Assembly: GCF_003172875.1 (NCBI RefSeq)
Contig: NZ_QGKM01000027.1
Location: forward strand, 27,062 to 91,061
Source of the DNA: Leucothrix pacifica
GTDB taxonomy: Bacteria > Pseudomonadota > Gammaproteobacteria > Thiotrichales > Thiotrichaceae
DNA: 64,000 nucleotides
Direction: 5' to 3'
This document shows positions 18,115 to 28,037 of this stretch, piece by piece (position 1 is the first letter of the stretch; every line of letters begins with the position of its first letter). The translations under genes and the position numbers were made by a program. The notes below the pieces were generated by a model, which worked only from the letters and a program-made list of their open reading frames with translations, ran no database searches and was not told the origin of the DNA.

Positions 18115-19662
18115 ATGTCCGATGATCGTTTAATAGTGTTTGATACAACCCTGCGTGATGGCGAACAAAGTCCGGGTTGTTCGATGACGCTGGAAGAAAA
18201 AGTCCGTATTGCAAAAATGTTGGAAAAAATGCGGGTTGATGTTATCGAAGCAGGTTTTCCGGCGGCTAGTCCGGGGGATTTTGCATCGGTTCAGGCTGTC
18301 GCGAAGGCTGTGCAGGGTAGCACCATTTGCGGGCTGGCTCGCGCCATGGAGCGTGATATCGAGCGTGTTGCTGAAGCCATCAAGCCTGCTGCATCCGGAC
18401 GTATTCATACCTTCCTGGCCACATCGCCGATTCACATGCGCGATAAATTACGCATGGAGCCGGATCAGGTTGTTGAGCAGGCTGTCAAAGCGGTTAAATA
18501 TGCACGTCAGTTTACTGACAACGTTGAGTTCTCTCCAGAGGATGCAGGGCGCTCTGAATTTGATTTCTTGTGCCGTGTGATCGAGAAAGTCATCGATGCA
18601 GGTGCAACCACTATCAATATTCCGGATACCGTTGGTTATACCATTCCATTTCAGTTTGGCGACCTGATCGCTCGACTCATCGACAATATTCCGAACTCAG
18701 ACAAAGCGGTATTCTCCGTGCATTGCCACAATGATTTAGGCTTGGCGGTGAGTAACTCACTCGCAGCTGTCCTCAGCGGTGCACGTCAGGTGGAATGTAC
18801 CATCAATGGCTTGGGTGAGCGTGCAGGTAATGCGGCGCTGGAAGAAGTTGTCATGGCAGTCCGCACGCGTAACGATGTGTTTAATTGCGATACTAATATT
18901 GATTCGACATTGATCGTCCCAACCTCACGGCTTGTCTCTTCCGTGACTGGTTTCATGGTGCAGCCAAACAAAGCAATTGTTGGCGCGAATGCATTTGCCC
19001 ATGAGTCGGGAATTCATCAGGATGGCGTGCTTAAGTCTCGTGAAACTTACGAAATCATGCGGGCGCAAGATGTTGGATGGTCAGACAATAAAATTGTCCT
19101 TGGTAAACATTCCGGCCGTAATGCGCTGAAAAGTCGTTTGTCAGAACTCGGTATTGATGTTGAATCTGAAGCCGAACTCAATGAAATATTTGCTCGCTTT
19201 AAGGATTTAGCTGATCTTAAGCATGAGGTGTTTGATGAGGATTTGCGTGTCATCGCAAATGAATCACAGCTGGAACCAGATCAGGCAAGGTTTGTGCTGA
19301 TTTCCTCACATGTTTGCTCCGAAACCGGAGAAACGCCGGAAGCGACATTAACATTGTCAGTCGATGGTGAAGAGAAGCAAGGGAAGGCCTCAGGTGACGG
19401 AATAGTCGATGCTGTGTACTCGGCGATCAAGTCGATCACAGGCAGTAGTGCCACACTAGAGCTGTATTCCGTGAATGCCGTGACTCAAGGCACAGATTCA
19501 CAAGGTGAGGTGACTGTCCGCTTGGAAAAAGACGGTCGTCTGTTCTACGGCAATGGTGCGCATACCGATATTATTGTTGCATCGGCTAAAGCTTACATTG
19601 ATGCGCTGAATAAAATCGCTAATCAGGTTGAGCGTGAACACCCACAAATGAGCGGCGTGTAA
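18115..19662 (+). CDS. leuA: 2-isopropylmalate synthase
   Basis: This enzyme condenses acetyl-CoA with 2-oxoisovalerate, the first committed step of leucine synthesis. The 515-residue protein has the HMGL-like TIM barrel with metal motif [12 protein letters not shown] and [12 protein letters not shown], the [11 protein letters not shown] block, and a C-terminal LeuA regulatory domain (about 390-505) for leucine feedback. The start is ATG 18115 with TAAGG upstream; a GTG two codons earlier is possible. I see no leader-peptide attenuator. Confidence 0.96.
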   Translation: MSDDRLIVFDTTLRDGEQSPGCSMTLEEKVRIAKMLEKMRVDVIEAGFPAASPGDFASVQAVAKAVQGSTICGLARAMERDIERVAEAIKPAASGRIHTFLATSPIHMRDKLRMEPDQVVEQAVKAVKYARQFTDNVEFSPEDAGRSEFDFLCRVIEKVIDAGATTINIPDTVGYTIPFQFGDLIARLIDNIPNSDKAVFSVHCHNDLGLAVSNSLAAVLSGARQVECTINGLGERAGNAALEEVVMAVRTRNDVFNCDTNIDSTLIVPTSRLVSSVTGFMVQPNKAIVGANAFAHESGIHQDGVLKSRETYEIMRAQDVGWSDNKIVLGKHSGRNALKSRLSELGIDVESEAELNEIFARFKDLADLKHEVFDEDLRVIANESQLEPDQARFVLISSHVCSETGETPEATLTLSVDGEEKQGKASGDGIVDAVYSAIKSITGSSATLELYSVNAVTQGTDSQGEVTVRLEKDGRLFYGNGAHTDIIVASAKAYIDALNKIANQVEREHPQMSGV

Positions 19663-19665
19663 TCC

Positions 19666-20661
19666 TTGCCCGTTAGTCAGCAGCAAATTGAATACCTCAA
19701 TGAAATGGGAATCCCGGTGTGGATTTCCCGTGAACTTGAGATGCCTGACTTTCCTGAGCAGTCATCAAATGCGCAGTTAGCAGATCTGTCTCAGGCGGAG
19801 TCTGCGAATGATCATGGCGGTGGGAGAGCGCCGGCTTCGAGTCAACGAAGTACCGGGTCACAAATATCCTCATTAGCGGCCGACCTGCAAAGTGAAGAGA
19901 GTAGCCATTCAGTCAGGCCTGCGCAAAATGGCGAAGCTGCAAAGTCAGTTTCACCAAAATCAGCTGGCCCGGGATTACATGCTGCAGATGACTTGATTCA
20001 TGATTTGCAACAAAATCCGTCGGCGAAGATTGCTGAAATAGCGGCAAGCCTGGATGAGGGGCCCGTTGCAGCACCCGTTTCATTAGTGCCGGTGTCAGAC
20101 CTGAAGGCACTGGGCTGGGCTGATTTGCAGCAGAAAGTAGATGCCTGTACTGCCTGTGATTTGTATAGACAACGTCAGCACACAGTGTTTGGTAAAGGTA
20201 ATACCCAGGCGCAGTGGATGATTGTTGGTGACATCCCTCGTCTGGAAGATGAGTGGCAACAGCAGCCATTTACCGGAGAAAGTGGCGAGTTACTCAATGC
20301 TATGTTGGCGAGTATTGGACTGGATAGTAATCTGGTCTACATGACGAATCTTATGAAATGCCGTCCGCCGCTGGATCGCTCACCTGAGCCGGAACAGGCC
20401 ACTAGCTGTTATTCTTATTTGCAGCGACAAATTGAATTACTGAACCCCGCTTTGGTCATACTGATGGGGCGTGATGTGGTTACGCAAGTGCTGGGTGCCA
20501 GTCAGTCTATGTCGGGCCTTCGCCTGCAAGCGCATCAGCGAGAGGGTATTGTAGCGCCGATTATTGCTACTTATCACCCGAGCTACCTGCTAAAGCAGCC
20601 GCGTTTGAAGGCTAAGGTTTGGCAAGATCTTGTGTTTGCAAAAAAGCAGGTAATGACATGA
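19666..20661 (+). CDS. Uracil-DNA glycosylase family 4/5-like protein
   Basis: The 331-residue protein has a low-complexity N-terminal half (to about 145) and a C-terminal UDG-like domain. Visible family elements are CTAC (possible Fe-S ligands), PFTGESGELLNAML, MTNLMKCRPP and the HPSYLL motif. The motif I region reads GDIPRLED rather than the usual GEAPG-x2-ED, so catalysis may be altered. The start is TTG 19666; a later ATG (residue 14) is possible. The stop overlaps the rimI ATG, a common gammaproteobacterial arrangement. Confidence 0.8.
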   Translation: MPVSQQQIEYLNEMGIPVWISRELEMPDFPEQSSNAQLADLSQAESANDHGGGRAPASSQRSTGSQISSLAADLQSEESSHSVRPAQNGEAAKSVSPKSAGPGLHAADDLIHDLQQNPSAKIAEIAASLDEGPVAAPVSLVPVSDLKALGWADLQQKVDACTACDLYRQRQHTVFGKGNTQAQWMIVGDIPRLEDEWQQQPFTGESGELLNAMLASIGLDSNLVYMTNLMKCRPPLDRSPEPEQATSCYSYLQRQIELLNPALVILMGRDVVTQVLGASQSMSGLRLQAHQREGIVAPIIATYHPSYLLKQPRLKAKVWQDLVFAKKQVMT

Positions 20662-21137
20662 GCGCTGCAATAGATGTTGCGGATCAGGCGATGCTGCGGC
20701 CAATGGAAAAAAGCGATGTTGATGCCGTAATGGTTGTTGAGAATCTTGCTTATCCCCAGCCATGGAATGAAAAAGTCATGCGTGATTGCCTGAAGGTTAA
20801 GCACTATCATGCCTGGGTGTTAGAAATTGATAAGGAAATCAGAGGATATTTGTTTTTGTCGGTGGTTGCCGGTGAAATGCATATTTTAAACCTGTGTGTG
20901 CACCCGGAGCTGCAAGGTCAGGGTTGGGGAAGAGATATCCTGCATCGGGCATTTGATATGGCTACTAATACCTATCATGCCAATATGTGCTTTTTAGAAG
21001 TGCGTCCTTCAAATACGGGTGCGCGAGCATTGTATGAGTCAGAGGGCTTTAATGAGATTGGCATGCGCAAAAACTATTATCCGGCGGATGAGGGCAGGGA
21101 AGACGCTTTAGTCATGGCAAAGAGCATAATCCCTTGA
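20658..21137 (+). CDS. rimI: Ribosomal protein S18-alanine N-acetyltransferase
   Basis: The 159-residue GNAT enzyme acetylates the N-terminal Ala of ribosomal protein bS18. Family features are the acetyl-CoA loop VHPELQGQGWGRDIL, LEVRPSNTGARALYESEGF and the terminal RKNYYPADEGREDALVM. I chose ATG 20658, which overlaps the upstream TGA, because it is the usual RimI length. Confidence 0.92.
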   Translation: MSAAIDVADQAMLRPMEKSDVDAVMVVENLAYPQPWNEKVMRDCLKVKHYHAWVLEIDKEIRGYLFLSVVAGEMHILNLCVHPELQGQGWGRDILHRAFDMATNTYHANMCFLEVRPSNTGARALYESEGFNEIGMRKNYYPADEGREDALVMAKSIIP

Positions 21138-21197
21138 AAACTGTGTTATTATCCGCCGAAGTTGCTTAAGAGGGAACGACATTGATCGTTTGGACAT

Positions 21198-22517
21198 GTG
21201 ATTACGGGGCAAGAAACCTTGAACAATAAAAAACACAAACCTTTAGTGTTATCAGCGTCGAAACTGGGTATTTCCAAGTCGTCGATTAACCCCAAGGCCC
21301 TCAGTATTCTTAAAGCGCTCAATAAAGCTAAGTATGATGCATATCTTGTCGGCGGTTGTGTACGCGATTTGCTACTAGGCTACGAACCTAAAGATTTTGA
21401 TATCGCAACCAATGCCCACCCTGAGCAAATAAAAGCTGTCCTGCCTAGTACGCGTATTATCGGCCGACGTTTTCGTCTGGCTCATGTCCATTTCGGCCGT
21501 GAATATTACGAGGTCGCAACGTTCCGGGCGCCACATGACAGTTCCGATGATGGCCAGGTTGGTAAAGAAGGGCGTATCATCCATGACAATGTGTATGGAA
21601 CCATTGAAGAGGATGCAGTTCGTCGTGACTTTGCGATTAATGCGCTGTTCTATGACGTGCATAATGATCAGGTTCTGGACTTTGCCGGTGGTATGGATGA
21701 TCTTGAGAAACGTCAGCTTCGCCTGATTGGTGATCCGGAAACACGCTATCGTGAAGATCCTGTCAGAATGCTACGGGCAATGCGTTTTGCCGGTAAGCTC
21801 GGTTTGTCAATTGAGGCTGAAAGTGAGGCGCCGATTCGTGAACTTGCTCCATTGCTGGAAAATATTGCACCGGCTCGTTTGTTTGATGAAGTATTGAAAT
21901 TATTCCACAGTGGTCAGGCTAAATCAGTGTTGGAGCTGTTGCGTGAATACCGTTTGTTTCATAGCTTATTTCCACTCACGGAAAAGGCCCTGCAACAAGA
22001 TGATGACGGCTATTTTCAGGCATTGATTAATGATTCTCTGGAAAACACAGATAATAGGATCAATGACGGCCTTTCGGTGACGCCAGCATTTTTATTCGCG
22101 GTCATGCTTTGGAAGCCAATGCGACAAGTAGAAGCGGCGTATCGTGAAGATTCTTATCCCGATCCACAATGCATGCAGCTGGCGGCAAATGATGTGTTGT
22201 CTAGTCAGGTACGAAATACAGCGGTACCTCGCCGTTTTAGCAATGTGACGCGTGAGATTTGGTTATTGCAGTCGCGCTTTAGCCAGAAGAATTTCAGACG
22301 CGCCACCCAGTTTGTTGAGAACCGGCGTTTCCGTGCGGCCTTCGATTTCTTATGCCTGCGCTCGATCGCTGAGCAAAATAAAGAATTACAAGCAGATGCT
22401 GCGTGGTGGGAGGAGTTTCAGAAAGTGGATGCTGAGCGTCAGCTTGAAATGTCAAAAGCCGTGCCTCACGTCAAAAAGAAGCGCCGTCGTAAGCGTAAAG
22501 GACCGCCGAAAGTATGA
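21198..22517 (+). CDS. pcnB: Poly(A) polymerase I
   Basis: The protein belongs to the class II nucleotidyltransferases: VGGCVRDLLLG, acidic DFDIAT and RRDFAINALFYD are visible near residues 50-150, followed by the RNA-binding domains. It adds 3' poly(A) tails to RNA and promotes decay. The C-terminus is a basic tail (VKKKRRRKRKGPPKV) typical of PcnB over CCA-adding enzymes. The start is uncertain: GTG 21198 is used, with TTG 21219 as an alternative. The stop overlaps folK. Confidence 0.92.
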   Translation: MITGQETLNNKKHKPLVLSASKLGISKSSINPKALSILKALNKAKYDAYLVGGCVRDLLLGYEPKDFDIATNAHPEQIKAVLPSTRIIGRRFRLAHVHFGREYYEVATFRAPHDSSDDGQVGKEGRIIHDNVYGTIEEDAVRRDFAINALFYDVHNDQVLDFAGGMDDLEKRQLRLIGDPETRYREDPVRMLRAMRFAGKLGLSIEAESEAPIRELAPLLENIAPARLFDEVLKLFHSGQAKSVLELLREYRLFHSLFPLTEKALQQDDDGYFQALINDSLENTDNRINDGLSVTPAFLFAVMLWKPMRQVEAAYREDSYPDPQCMQLAANDVLSSQVRNTAVPRRFSNVTREIWLLQSRFSQKNFRRATQFVENRRFRAAFDFLCLRSIAEQNKELQADAAWWEEFQKVDAERQLEMSKAVPHVKKKRRRKRKGPPKV

Positions 22518-23026
22518 TGGAGTGGACTCAGTGCTATATTGGCCTGGGAAGTAATCTGGGCGATTCAGAGCAAACCTTGAGTGATGCTATGAAGGCGCTC
22601 AGTAATGAGCCTGAAATCAGACATCTCGCTGTTTCCTCTTATTATCAAAGTAAACCACACGGCCCGCAGGATCAGCCTGATTATATAAATGCCGTGGCAC
22701 GCTTTGAGACACAATTGCTGCCACTGCTATTGTTAGATCGGTTACAGGCTATAGAAACGAAATACGGACGTGTCAGAGCCGGTGAGCGGTGGACTGCACG
22801 TACATTGGATCTGGATATCTTGCTATTCGGTCAGCAAAGCATCGAAAATACGCGCTTGCAAGTGCCACATCGTTGGATGAAGCAGCGCGAGTTCGTGCTT
22901 TATCCTTTGTACGAGCTGGCGCCTGATTTGCTGTTTCCTGACGGTAGTTCGCTTAAAGAGTGCCTGTCAGGTGTATCTGATAATGGTTTGATTCGCCTCA
23001 CGCCGCCGTCATCACTTCATTCTTAA
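22514..23026 (+). CDS. folK: 2-amino-4-hydroxy-6-hydroxymethyldihydropteridine pyrophosphokinase
   Basis: HPPK transfers pyrophosphate from ATP to the pterin in folate synthesis. The 170-residue protein shows YIGLGSNLGD at the N-terminus and the signature RWTARTLDLDILLFG. It is coupled to pcnB by a four-base overlap and followed 18 bases later by panC. Confidence 0.95.
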   Translation: MMEWTQCYIGLGSNLGDSEQTLSDAMKALSNEPEIRHLAVSSYYQSKPHGPQDQPDYINAVARFETQLLPLLLLDRLQAIETKYGRVRAGERWTARTLDLDILLFGQQSIENTRLQVPHRWMKQREFVLYPLYELAPDLLFPDGSSLKECLSGVSDNGLIRLTPPSSLHS

Positions 23027-23044
23027 TCGCTTAGGACACCTAGA

Positions 23045-23893
23045 ATGCAAATCGTACATTCTATCGCTCAGCTTCGGGCAATCGTTTCAACGTTTCGTTT
23101 AGCCGGAGATACTATCGGTCTGGTTCCCACGATGGGTAATTTGCATGACGGTCATTTAGATCTGGTGAAACGGGCGGGAGAGATTGCGAATCGTCAGGTC
23201 GTTTCCATCTTTGTGAATCCTACGCAGTTCGAGAAGCAAGACGATCTTGAAAAGTATCCTCGCACGATGGAGGCGGATTTAGCCAAGCTGGAGGCGCTGG
23301 GCGTCGATGTTGTGTTTGCTCCGGACGCTAGCGAAATGTACCCTCAGGGTCGCTTAGTCACTCAGGTGGATATTCCTGAAATCAGTAGCCTGTTAGAAGG
23401 TGCTTCACGACCAGGTCATTTTAGAGGTGTTGCCACCGTTGTTTCAAAGTTATTCAATATCGTTGCACCTGACATGGCTGTGTTTGGGCAAAAGGATTTT
23501 CAGCAGTTGATGTTGATTAGGCAAATGGTGGCTGATTTAGACATGCCGGTAGAGATCATCGCTGCCCCAACGATGCGTGAAGATAGTGGTCTGGCGATGA
23601 GCTCCAGAAATAACCGTTTAGATGAAGAGCAACGACGGCTGGCGCCTAATTTGTATCGTGTGCTGCAAGCGGTTGAGGCTAAGTTAAGCAGTGGCCTTAA
23701 AAACTTTAGTGTGCTGCAAAATGAGGCGATGACTGAGCTTGATGAGCTGGGTTTTAAATCCGATTACATCACGATCTGTGATGCCAGAACCTTACTTAAT
23801 GCAGAGGCTGAGGATAAAGACTTGGTTATTTTAGCTGCAGCCTATATGGGAGATATCCGACTGATCGATAATATCCCTGTTCAGCTGGATTAA
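23045..23893 (+). CDS. panC: Pantothenate synthetase
   Basis: This ATP-dependent ligase joins pantoate and beta-alanine. The 282-residue protein has the nucleotidyl-transfer motif PTMGNLHDGHLDLV, VSIFVNPTQF, GASRPGHFRGVATVVSKLFN and FGQKDFQQL, and the family's standard length. panB, which usually lies between folK and panC, is absent at this site. Confidence 0.96.
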   Translation: MQIVHSIAQLRAIVSTFRLAGDTIGLVPTMGNLHDGHLDLVKRAGEIANRQVVSIFVNPTQFEKQDDLEKYPRTMEADLAKLEALGVDVVFAPDASEMYPQGRLVTQVDIPEISSLLEGASRPGHFRGVATVVSKLFNIVAPDMAVFGQKDFQQLMLIRQMVADLDMPVEIIAAPTMREDSGLAMSSRNNRLDEEQRRLAPNLYRVLQAVEAKLSSGLKNFSVLQNEAMTELDELGFKSDYITICDARTLLNAEAEDKDLVILAAAYMGDIRLIDNIPVQLD

Positions 23894-23926
23894 CTTCATG
23901 CACAGCGTCGCGACCTCGGACAGGGG

Positions 23927-25048
23927 TTATGCAGTATAGATCGCACCTAACACTCTAAAGTCTTTAGCACCCGTCGCAGATGGTAAATTGCCCGGCAAGC
24001 CTTTCAGGGTTTGTCTGGCCAACCAGGCAAATGCAATTGCTTCAACCCAGTCTGCATCAATACCAAGTACGTCTGTTTTTTCAAGTCTCACGGCTGGCAT
24101 CAATGCTCGCAGTCTGGACATAAGTGCGTTATTTCTTGCGCCGCCACCGCAAATATACACTTCCTCGGTCTGTGGTGCGGCCTCCATAATGCTTTGCTGG
24201 ATACTCACTGCCGTCAGCTCCAATAATGTCGCTTGTACGTCTTCTTCCGGAATTGCCTTGTCTAAGTGTGAGTTTAACCAGCCAAGATTAAAATATTCTT
24301 TGCCAGTACTTTTTGGGTAGGGGCGTTTGAAGTATGGATCTTGCAGGAATTGTTGCAGCAGAGCTTGATTACATTGACCACTTGCGGCCCATTGTCCATC
24401 TTTGTCATAAGCAAGGGATTGCTGTTGCAAGCACCAGGCATCCATGAGGGCGTTACCGGGACCGGTGTCGAATCCAATTGTAGATTGTTCCGGAGAGAGT
24501 ACGCTGATATTAGAAATACCACCGATATTCACAACGACCCGATGTTTGTTAGCTGATGAAAATACCGATTGATGAAATGCTGGTACCAATGGTGCGCCTT
24601 CACCGCCAGCGGCGATATCGCGGTTACGAAAATCAGCAATCGTAGTCACGCCCGTTATTTCCGCTATTTGATTAGCATCACCCAATTGCCAGCTAAATCG
24701 AGGCTCGATATCAGGTTGATGCCACACCGTTTGACCGTGATTGCCAATCGCTGAAATAGCTTCTTTGGGTAATCCGGACTTGTCGATGAGTGTTTGCGCG
24801 GTTTGGGCGTACAGAGTACCAAGTGTTGCGTTAAGGTTTGCAACTTCTTTAAGAGAGCCGGCCCAATCGGGTTTTATTAACTCGCGAAGTGATTGGCGAA
24901 TTTTTTCAGGGAAGGGTGTGGAGTGAACTTCAGAAGTTTCAAGTTGATCATCAGGCTTGAAGCAAACCAGCACAGCGTCGATAGCGTCCATGCTGGTTCC
25001 TGACATTATCCCGATATAGTATTCGGCGTCCGGCTGTTGATTAGCCAC
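23927..25048 (-). CDS. anmK: Anhydro-N-acetylmuramic acid kinase
   Basis: AnmK phosphorylates and opens 1,6-anhydro-MurNAc during cell-wall recycling. The N-terminal phosphate-binding motif GIMSGTSMDAIDAVL, GNHGQTVWHQP and the GFDTGPGNALMDAW block are visible. The predicted start is a GTG at 25048 that overlaps the upstream gene's stop and gives 373 residues; a TTG at 25084 would add 12 residues. No strong ribosome-binding site is visible. The overlap suggests coupling to the M23 peptidase, also a cell-wall gene. Confidence 0.93.
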   Translation of the reverse strand: MANQQPDAEYYIGIMSGTSMDAIDAVLVCFKPDDQLETSEVHSTPFPEKIRQSLRELIKPDWAGSLKEVANLNATLGTLYAQTAQTLIDKSGLPKEAISAIGNHGQTVWHQPDIEPRFSWQLGDANQIAEITGVTTIADFRNRDIAAGGEGAPLVPAFHQSVFSSANKHRVVVNIGGISNISVLSPEQSTIGFDTGPGNALMDAWCLQQQSLAYDKDGQWAASGQCNQALLQQFLQDPYFKRPYPKSTGKEYFNLGWLNSHLDKAIPEEDVQATLLELTAVSIQQSIMEAAPQTEEVYICGGGARNNALMSRLRALMPAVRLEKTDVLGIDADWVEAIAFAWLARQTLKGLPGNLPSATGAKDFRVLGAIYTA

Positions 25049-26684
25049 CGGTAGCGCTGTTGATATCGAAGTTTTCCATAGCAAAACGATGTAGTACGTT
25101 AAGTTGTAGCTTCATATTGATTGCATCAGCTCTGAACTTCACTAACTCTTTTTTCGTTAGAGACATGCTATTAGGTAATTCAACCGTTAGTGGGTCGGCA
25201 GGAATATTATTCTTGCGGAACTCATAATGAAGATGAGGGCCAGTGGCCAGACCTGTAGATCCAACATAGCCGATGATCTCACCCTGGGCTACTACCTGGC
25301 CTTGCTTCAGATCTTTCTTGTATTTAGAAAGATGAGAATACAACGTGGTATAACCTTCACGGTGCTTTAAGATAATTGTGTTACCGTAGCCGCCCTTACG
25401 TCCTTTAAGCTGAACTACGCCATCACCGGTCGCCATGACTGGTGTTCCTCTGCGAGCAGCAAAATCCGTTCCCTTGTGAGCGCGAATTTTGTGAAGTACA
25501 GGATGGAATCGGCCCGGGTTAAAGTGTGAGGACACACGAGCATGAGCTACCGGGGTACGAATAAAGGCACGCTTCATTTCGCGGCCTTCAGGCGTGAAGA
25601 AATCAGTCAGACCTCTTGCCGTAGTGTGGCGAATCGTGCGGTGAATTTTACCTTTGTTGATAAATTCAGCCGCTAACAAGTTCTGACTACCCACTAAATC
25701 GCCATCATGGTAAATATTCTCGTAAACAACCGTTACTTGGTCGCCCACACGTACGTCGTGTGAAAAGTCGATATCCCAGTCAAATACACTCACAACTTGT
25801 CGAATAATATTGCTAGGAACTTCAACTCTCTTTCCATCTAAGAACAAGCCATTCTTAACTGAGAACGTGGCTCTTGCTTGACGGACTTCGAATACTTTCG
25901 ATTGCCATTGACCCGTGTAGCCACCCTGACCATCCGGCTCGATAACAAAGCTTTTCTTGTTATCCGGCGTGAATGCAAGCTGTTCAAGCTTACCGTCATG
26001 TGACTTGGCACGGACAATAGTGTCCATCTTCATGTCTTTCAGTGCTTCTTTGATTTCTTCGTTACTGCGAAGGTCATTAAGAATCGATGCTTGTTTAATT
26101 TTACTGAAAGTATTGTGCAGACTATCATAGCGCTTGACCGTATAAGTGTGCCAAGTACTTTCTGTATTAATTAATTCGTGACCTGTATAGGTTTCAAGGG
26201 CACGTTTGGGTAACGTTAGTTCCAGAACTGCTTCGTCATTGTAGTCAGCAACTTGAATGTCGGTGTTATTGATAACCGCTTCAGCCGCTGTTGGGCTGGA
26301 GGCTACAACAGGCTTGGCAATGGATGCGAGCTGTAAAGTAGGTCCAGGTTTGACGTCTTTAGCCGTAGCTATCTCTGCCACAGTGGATGGTGTTGGTGCA
26401 CTACTTGCGTCATTAACACTTATTTCAAAGTGATTACTTTGAGTGTTAGGTAGAAATGACTGTAAAGGAATATTCCCGAGCGCAGTCGCACAACCAACTA
26501 ATATAATCGCTCGTCCTGCCCATCGTGGAGGTTGCTTCTCCGGGGTAGTGTCGGCAATTTCAGCCGCATCGTCATGTGGTGAATCGAAACCAAGGTCAAC
26601 CTGATTTTGTATGTCATAACGTGCTAACACGTCATCCCAGTTCTTATTGTTATTGACTGACGATTCTTTTGTTCGAGAACTCAA
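25041..26684 (-). CDS. M23-family murein endopeptidase (MepM-like), membrane-anchored
   Basis: The 547-residue protein has a cytoplasmic N-terminus, one hydrophobic helix (about 55-80), an OapA-like domain (about 165-300) and a C-terminal LytM/M23 zinc peptidase domain. The zinc ligands are in HKGTDFAA and HLHYEFR, so the domain looks active. It probably cleaves peptidoglycan crosslinks during envelope growth. The start is TTG 26684 with GGAG nine bases upstream. It precedes anmK with an overlap. Confidence 0.87.
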   Translation of the reverse strand: MSSRTKESSVNNNKNWDDVLARYDIQNQVDLGFDSPHDDAAEIADTTPEKQPPRWAGRAIILVGCATALGNIPLQSFLPNTQSNHFEISVNDASSAPTPSTVAEIATAKDVKPGPTLQLASIAKPVVASSPTAAEAVINNTDIQVADYNDEAVLELTLPKRALETYTGHELINTESTWHTYTVKRYDSLHNTFSKIKQASILNDLRSNEEIKEALKDMKMDTIVRAKSHDGKLEQLAFTPDNKKSFVIEPDGQGGYTGQWQSKVFEVRQARATFSVKNGLFLDGKRVEVPSNIIRQVVSVFDWDIDFSHDVRVGDQVTVVYENIYHDGDLVGSQNLLAAEFINKGKIHRTIRHTTARGLTDFFTPEGREMKRAFIRTPVAHARVSSHFNPGRFHPVLHKIRAHKGTDFAARRGTPVMATGDGVVQLKGRKGGYGNTIILKHREGYTTLYSHLSKYKKDLKQGQVVAQGEIIGYVGSTGLATGPHLHYEFRKNNIPADPLTVELPNSMSLTKKELVKFRADAINMKLQLNVLHRFAMENFDINSATGG

Positions 26685-27239
26685 GATTGGCAGCTCCGTA
26701 AAGTATAGAAATGTGTCACTAGCATAACCACAGCAGCGCCCCTTTGCGCCTTAGCATTATTACATACCATGAAATATAATATGTCCGCAAGTTTATACAC
26801 TCTGAGAAAAAAATATTAACAGCCTGACGGTATCTCGGGTTTGTTAATCAGACCAGCTCCCTACAAGCGAGGCTCATGTTAAAGGTATGCACAAAACTTG
26901 TAAATGTTTGTTGTATTGAATTGCTTTCCTATAAATCACATGGGCGCTACTCTAGCGTAACTTGGCTTATGTTTGTTAATTAAATACTTCAGTAAATTAA
27001 ATGCCTAAGATTAGATAGTGTAAAAAATAACCATATCGAGCGATATTCTACATCACTTATGGTCAGCTCAAGAAGGATATTTTAATTACGATGAGATTAA
27101 TCAGAGCTGAAATAACTCCATTGGCTTGATTAATTCTCCTGATGCTGATGATAACCACTTGCATATTCGTACCATGGTTGCGACAAATTATTAAAGCAAG
27201 CATCATGAGGCTTCGTAACATCACGATAGAGTAGGTGAC
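26685..27239. other. 555-base intergenic region without a recognised gene
   Basis: This AT-rich gap lies between the divergent M23 peptidase gene and the ABC permease gene. I see no convincing coding frame or RNA gene. An 8-base inverted repeat (ATTAATCA at 27096-27103, TGATTAAT at 27127-27134) is present. The promoters of both flanking genes must lie here. Confidence 0.6.
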
Positions 27240-28037
27240 GTGTTTATTATTGCCCGATATGAATTAAGTCGTTTGATTATGACCCGCAGGGGGTTGCTAT
27301 CTCTGCTCGCATTTTCCCTGGTTTGGTTCTTGATTCTTCGTTATCCCATTTACAGTGCTGCACAGTTTTTTATGGCTGATGCGCCCGGTGGAATTATCGT
27401 CAGTTTTTTTAATTCCACTATCATTAATAATCTGCTGTCATGGCAAGTGCCGGAATTGGCGGTATTGTGGGTAATTGCGCTGTATTTGTTCCCTGTTTTT
27501 TGTGTCGTGCTGACAGCGGATCAGACTGCGTCAGACAGGGCACGTGGTACCTTACGCTTGTTAAGCTTACGTGCTGGCAGAGACACAATCTTCTTTGGTC
27601 GCTTTCTAGGACAGCTGCTGATTTTGTTAATGTTAACGTTACTGGCACTACTATCAGCGGTTGCATTGGTCCTGATGAGAGATAGCACATTGTTACAGCC
27701 TTCACTTCATCTCTCAGCCATCATTTTGGTCAATATGATGTTGGTGTTATTGCCCTATACGGCATTAATGGCATGGGTCTCTTCGATGGCACGCTCGGCG
27801 CGACAGGCGACAATGTATGCGGTGATTATCTGGATAGTGTGTTCCATGTTAACCGGTTGGCTTTCGCGTCAGTTTCCGGGGCTCAGTATTCTGGATATGG
27901 TATTGCCCGGAGCGCAAGTGCAATCCTTATTACAACTATCTGGTTGGAATACCTTATCACTGGCAGCGATTCCAGTAATTCAAACCATTGTTCTACTGTT
28001 TCTGGGGCGTGTGATTATGCAAAGGAGTGACTGGTGA
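27240..28037 (+). CDS. ABC-2 type transporter permease
   Basis: The 265-residue protein has about six hydrophobic helices and an N-terminal YELSRLIMTRRG segment typical of NosY/ABC-2 permeases. The QTASDRARGTLRLLSLRAGRDTIFFGRFLGQ stretch matches the family cytoplasmic loop. The start is GTG 27240 with TAGGTG just upstream. The stop overlaps the ATPase start, so the two form one exporter; the substrate is unknown. Confidence 0.86.
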   Translation: MFIIARYELSRLIMTRRGLLSLLAFSLVWFLILRYPIYSAAQFFMADAPGGIIVSFFNSTIINNLLSWQVPELAVLWVIALYLFPVFCVVLTADQTASDRARGTLRLLSLRAGRDTIFFGRFLGQLLILLMLTLLALLSAVALVLMRDSTLLQPSLHLSAIILVNMMLVLLPYTALMAWVSSMARSARQATMYAVIIWIVCSMLTGWLSRQFPGLSILDMVLPGAQVQSLLQLSGWNTLSLAAIPVIQTIVLLFLGRVIMQRSDW

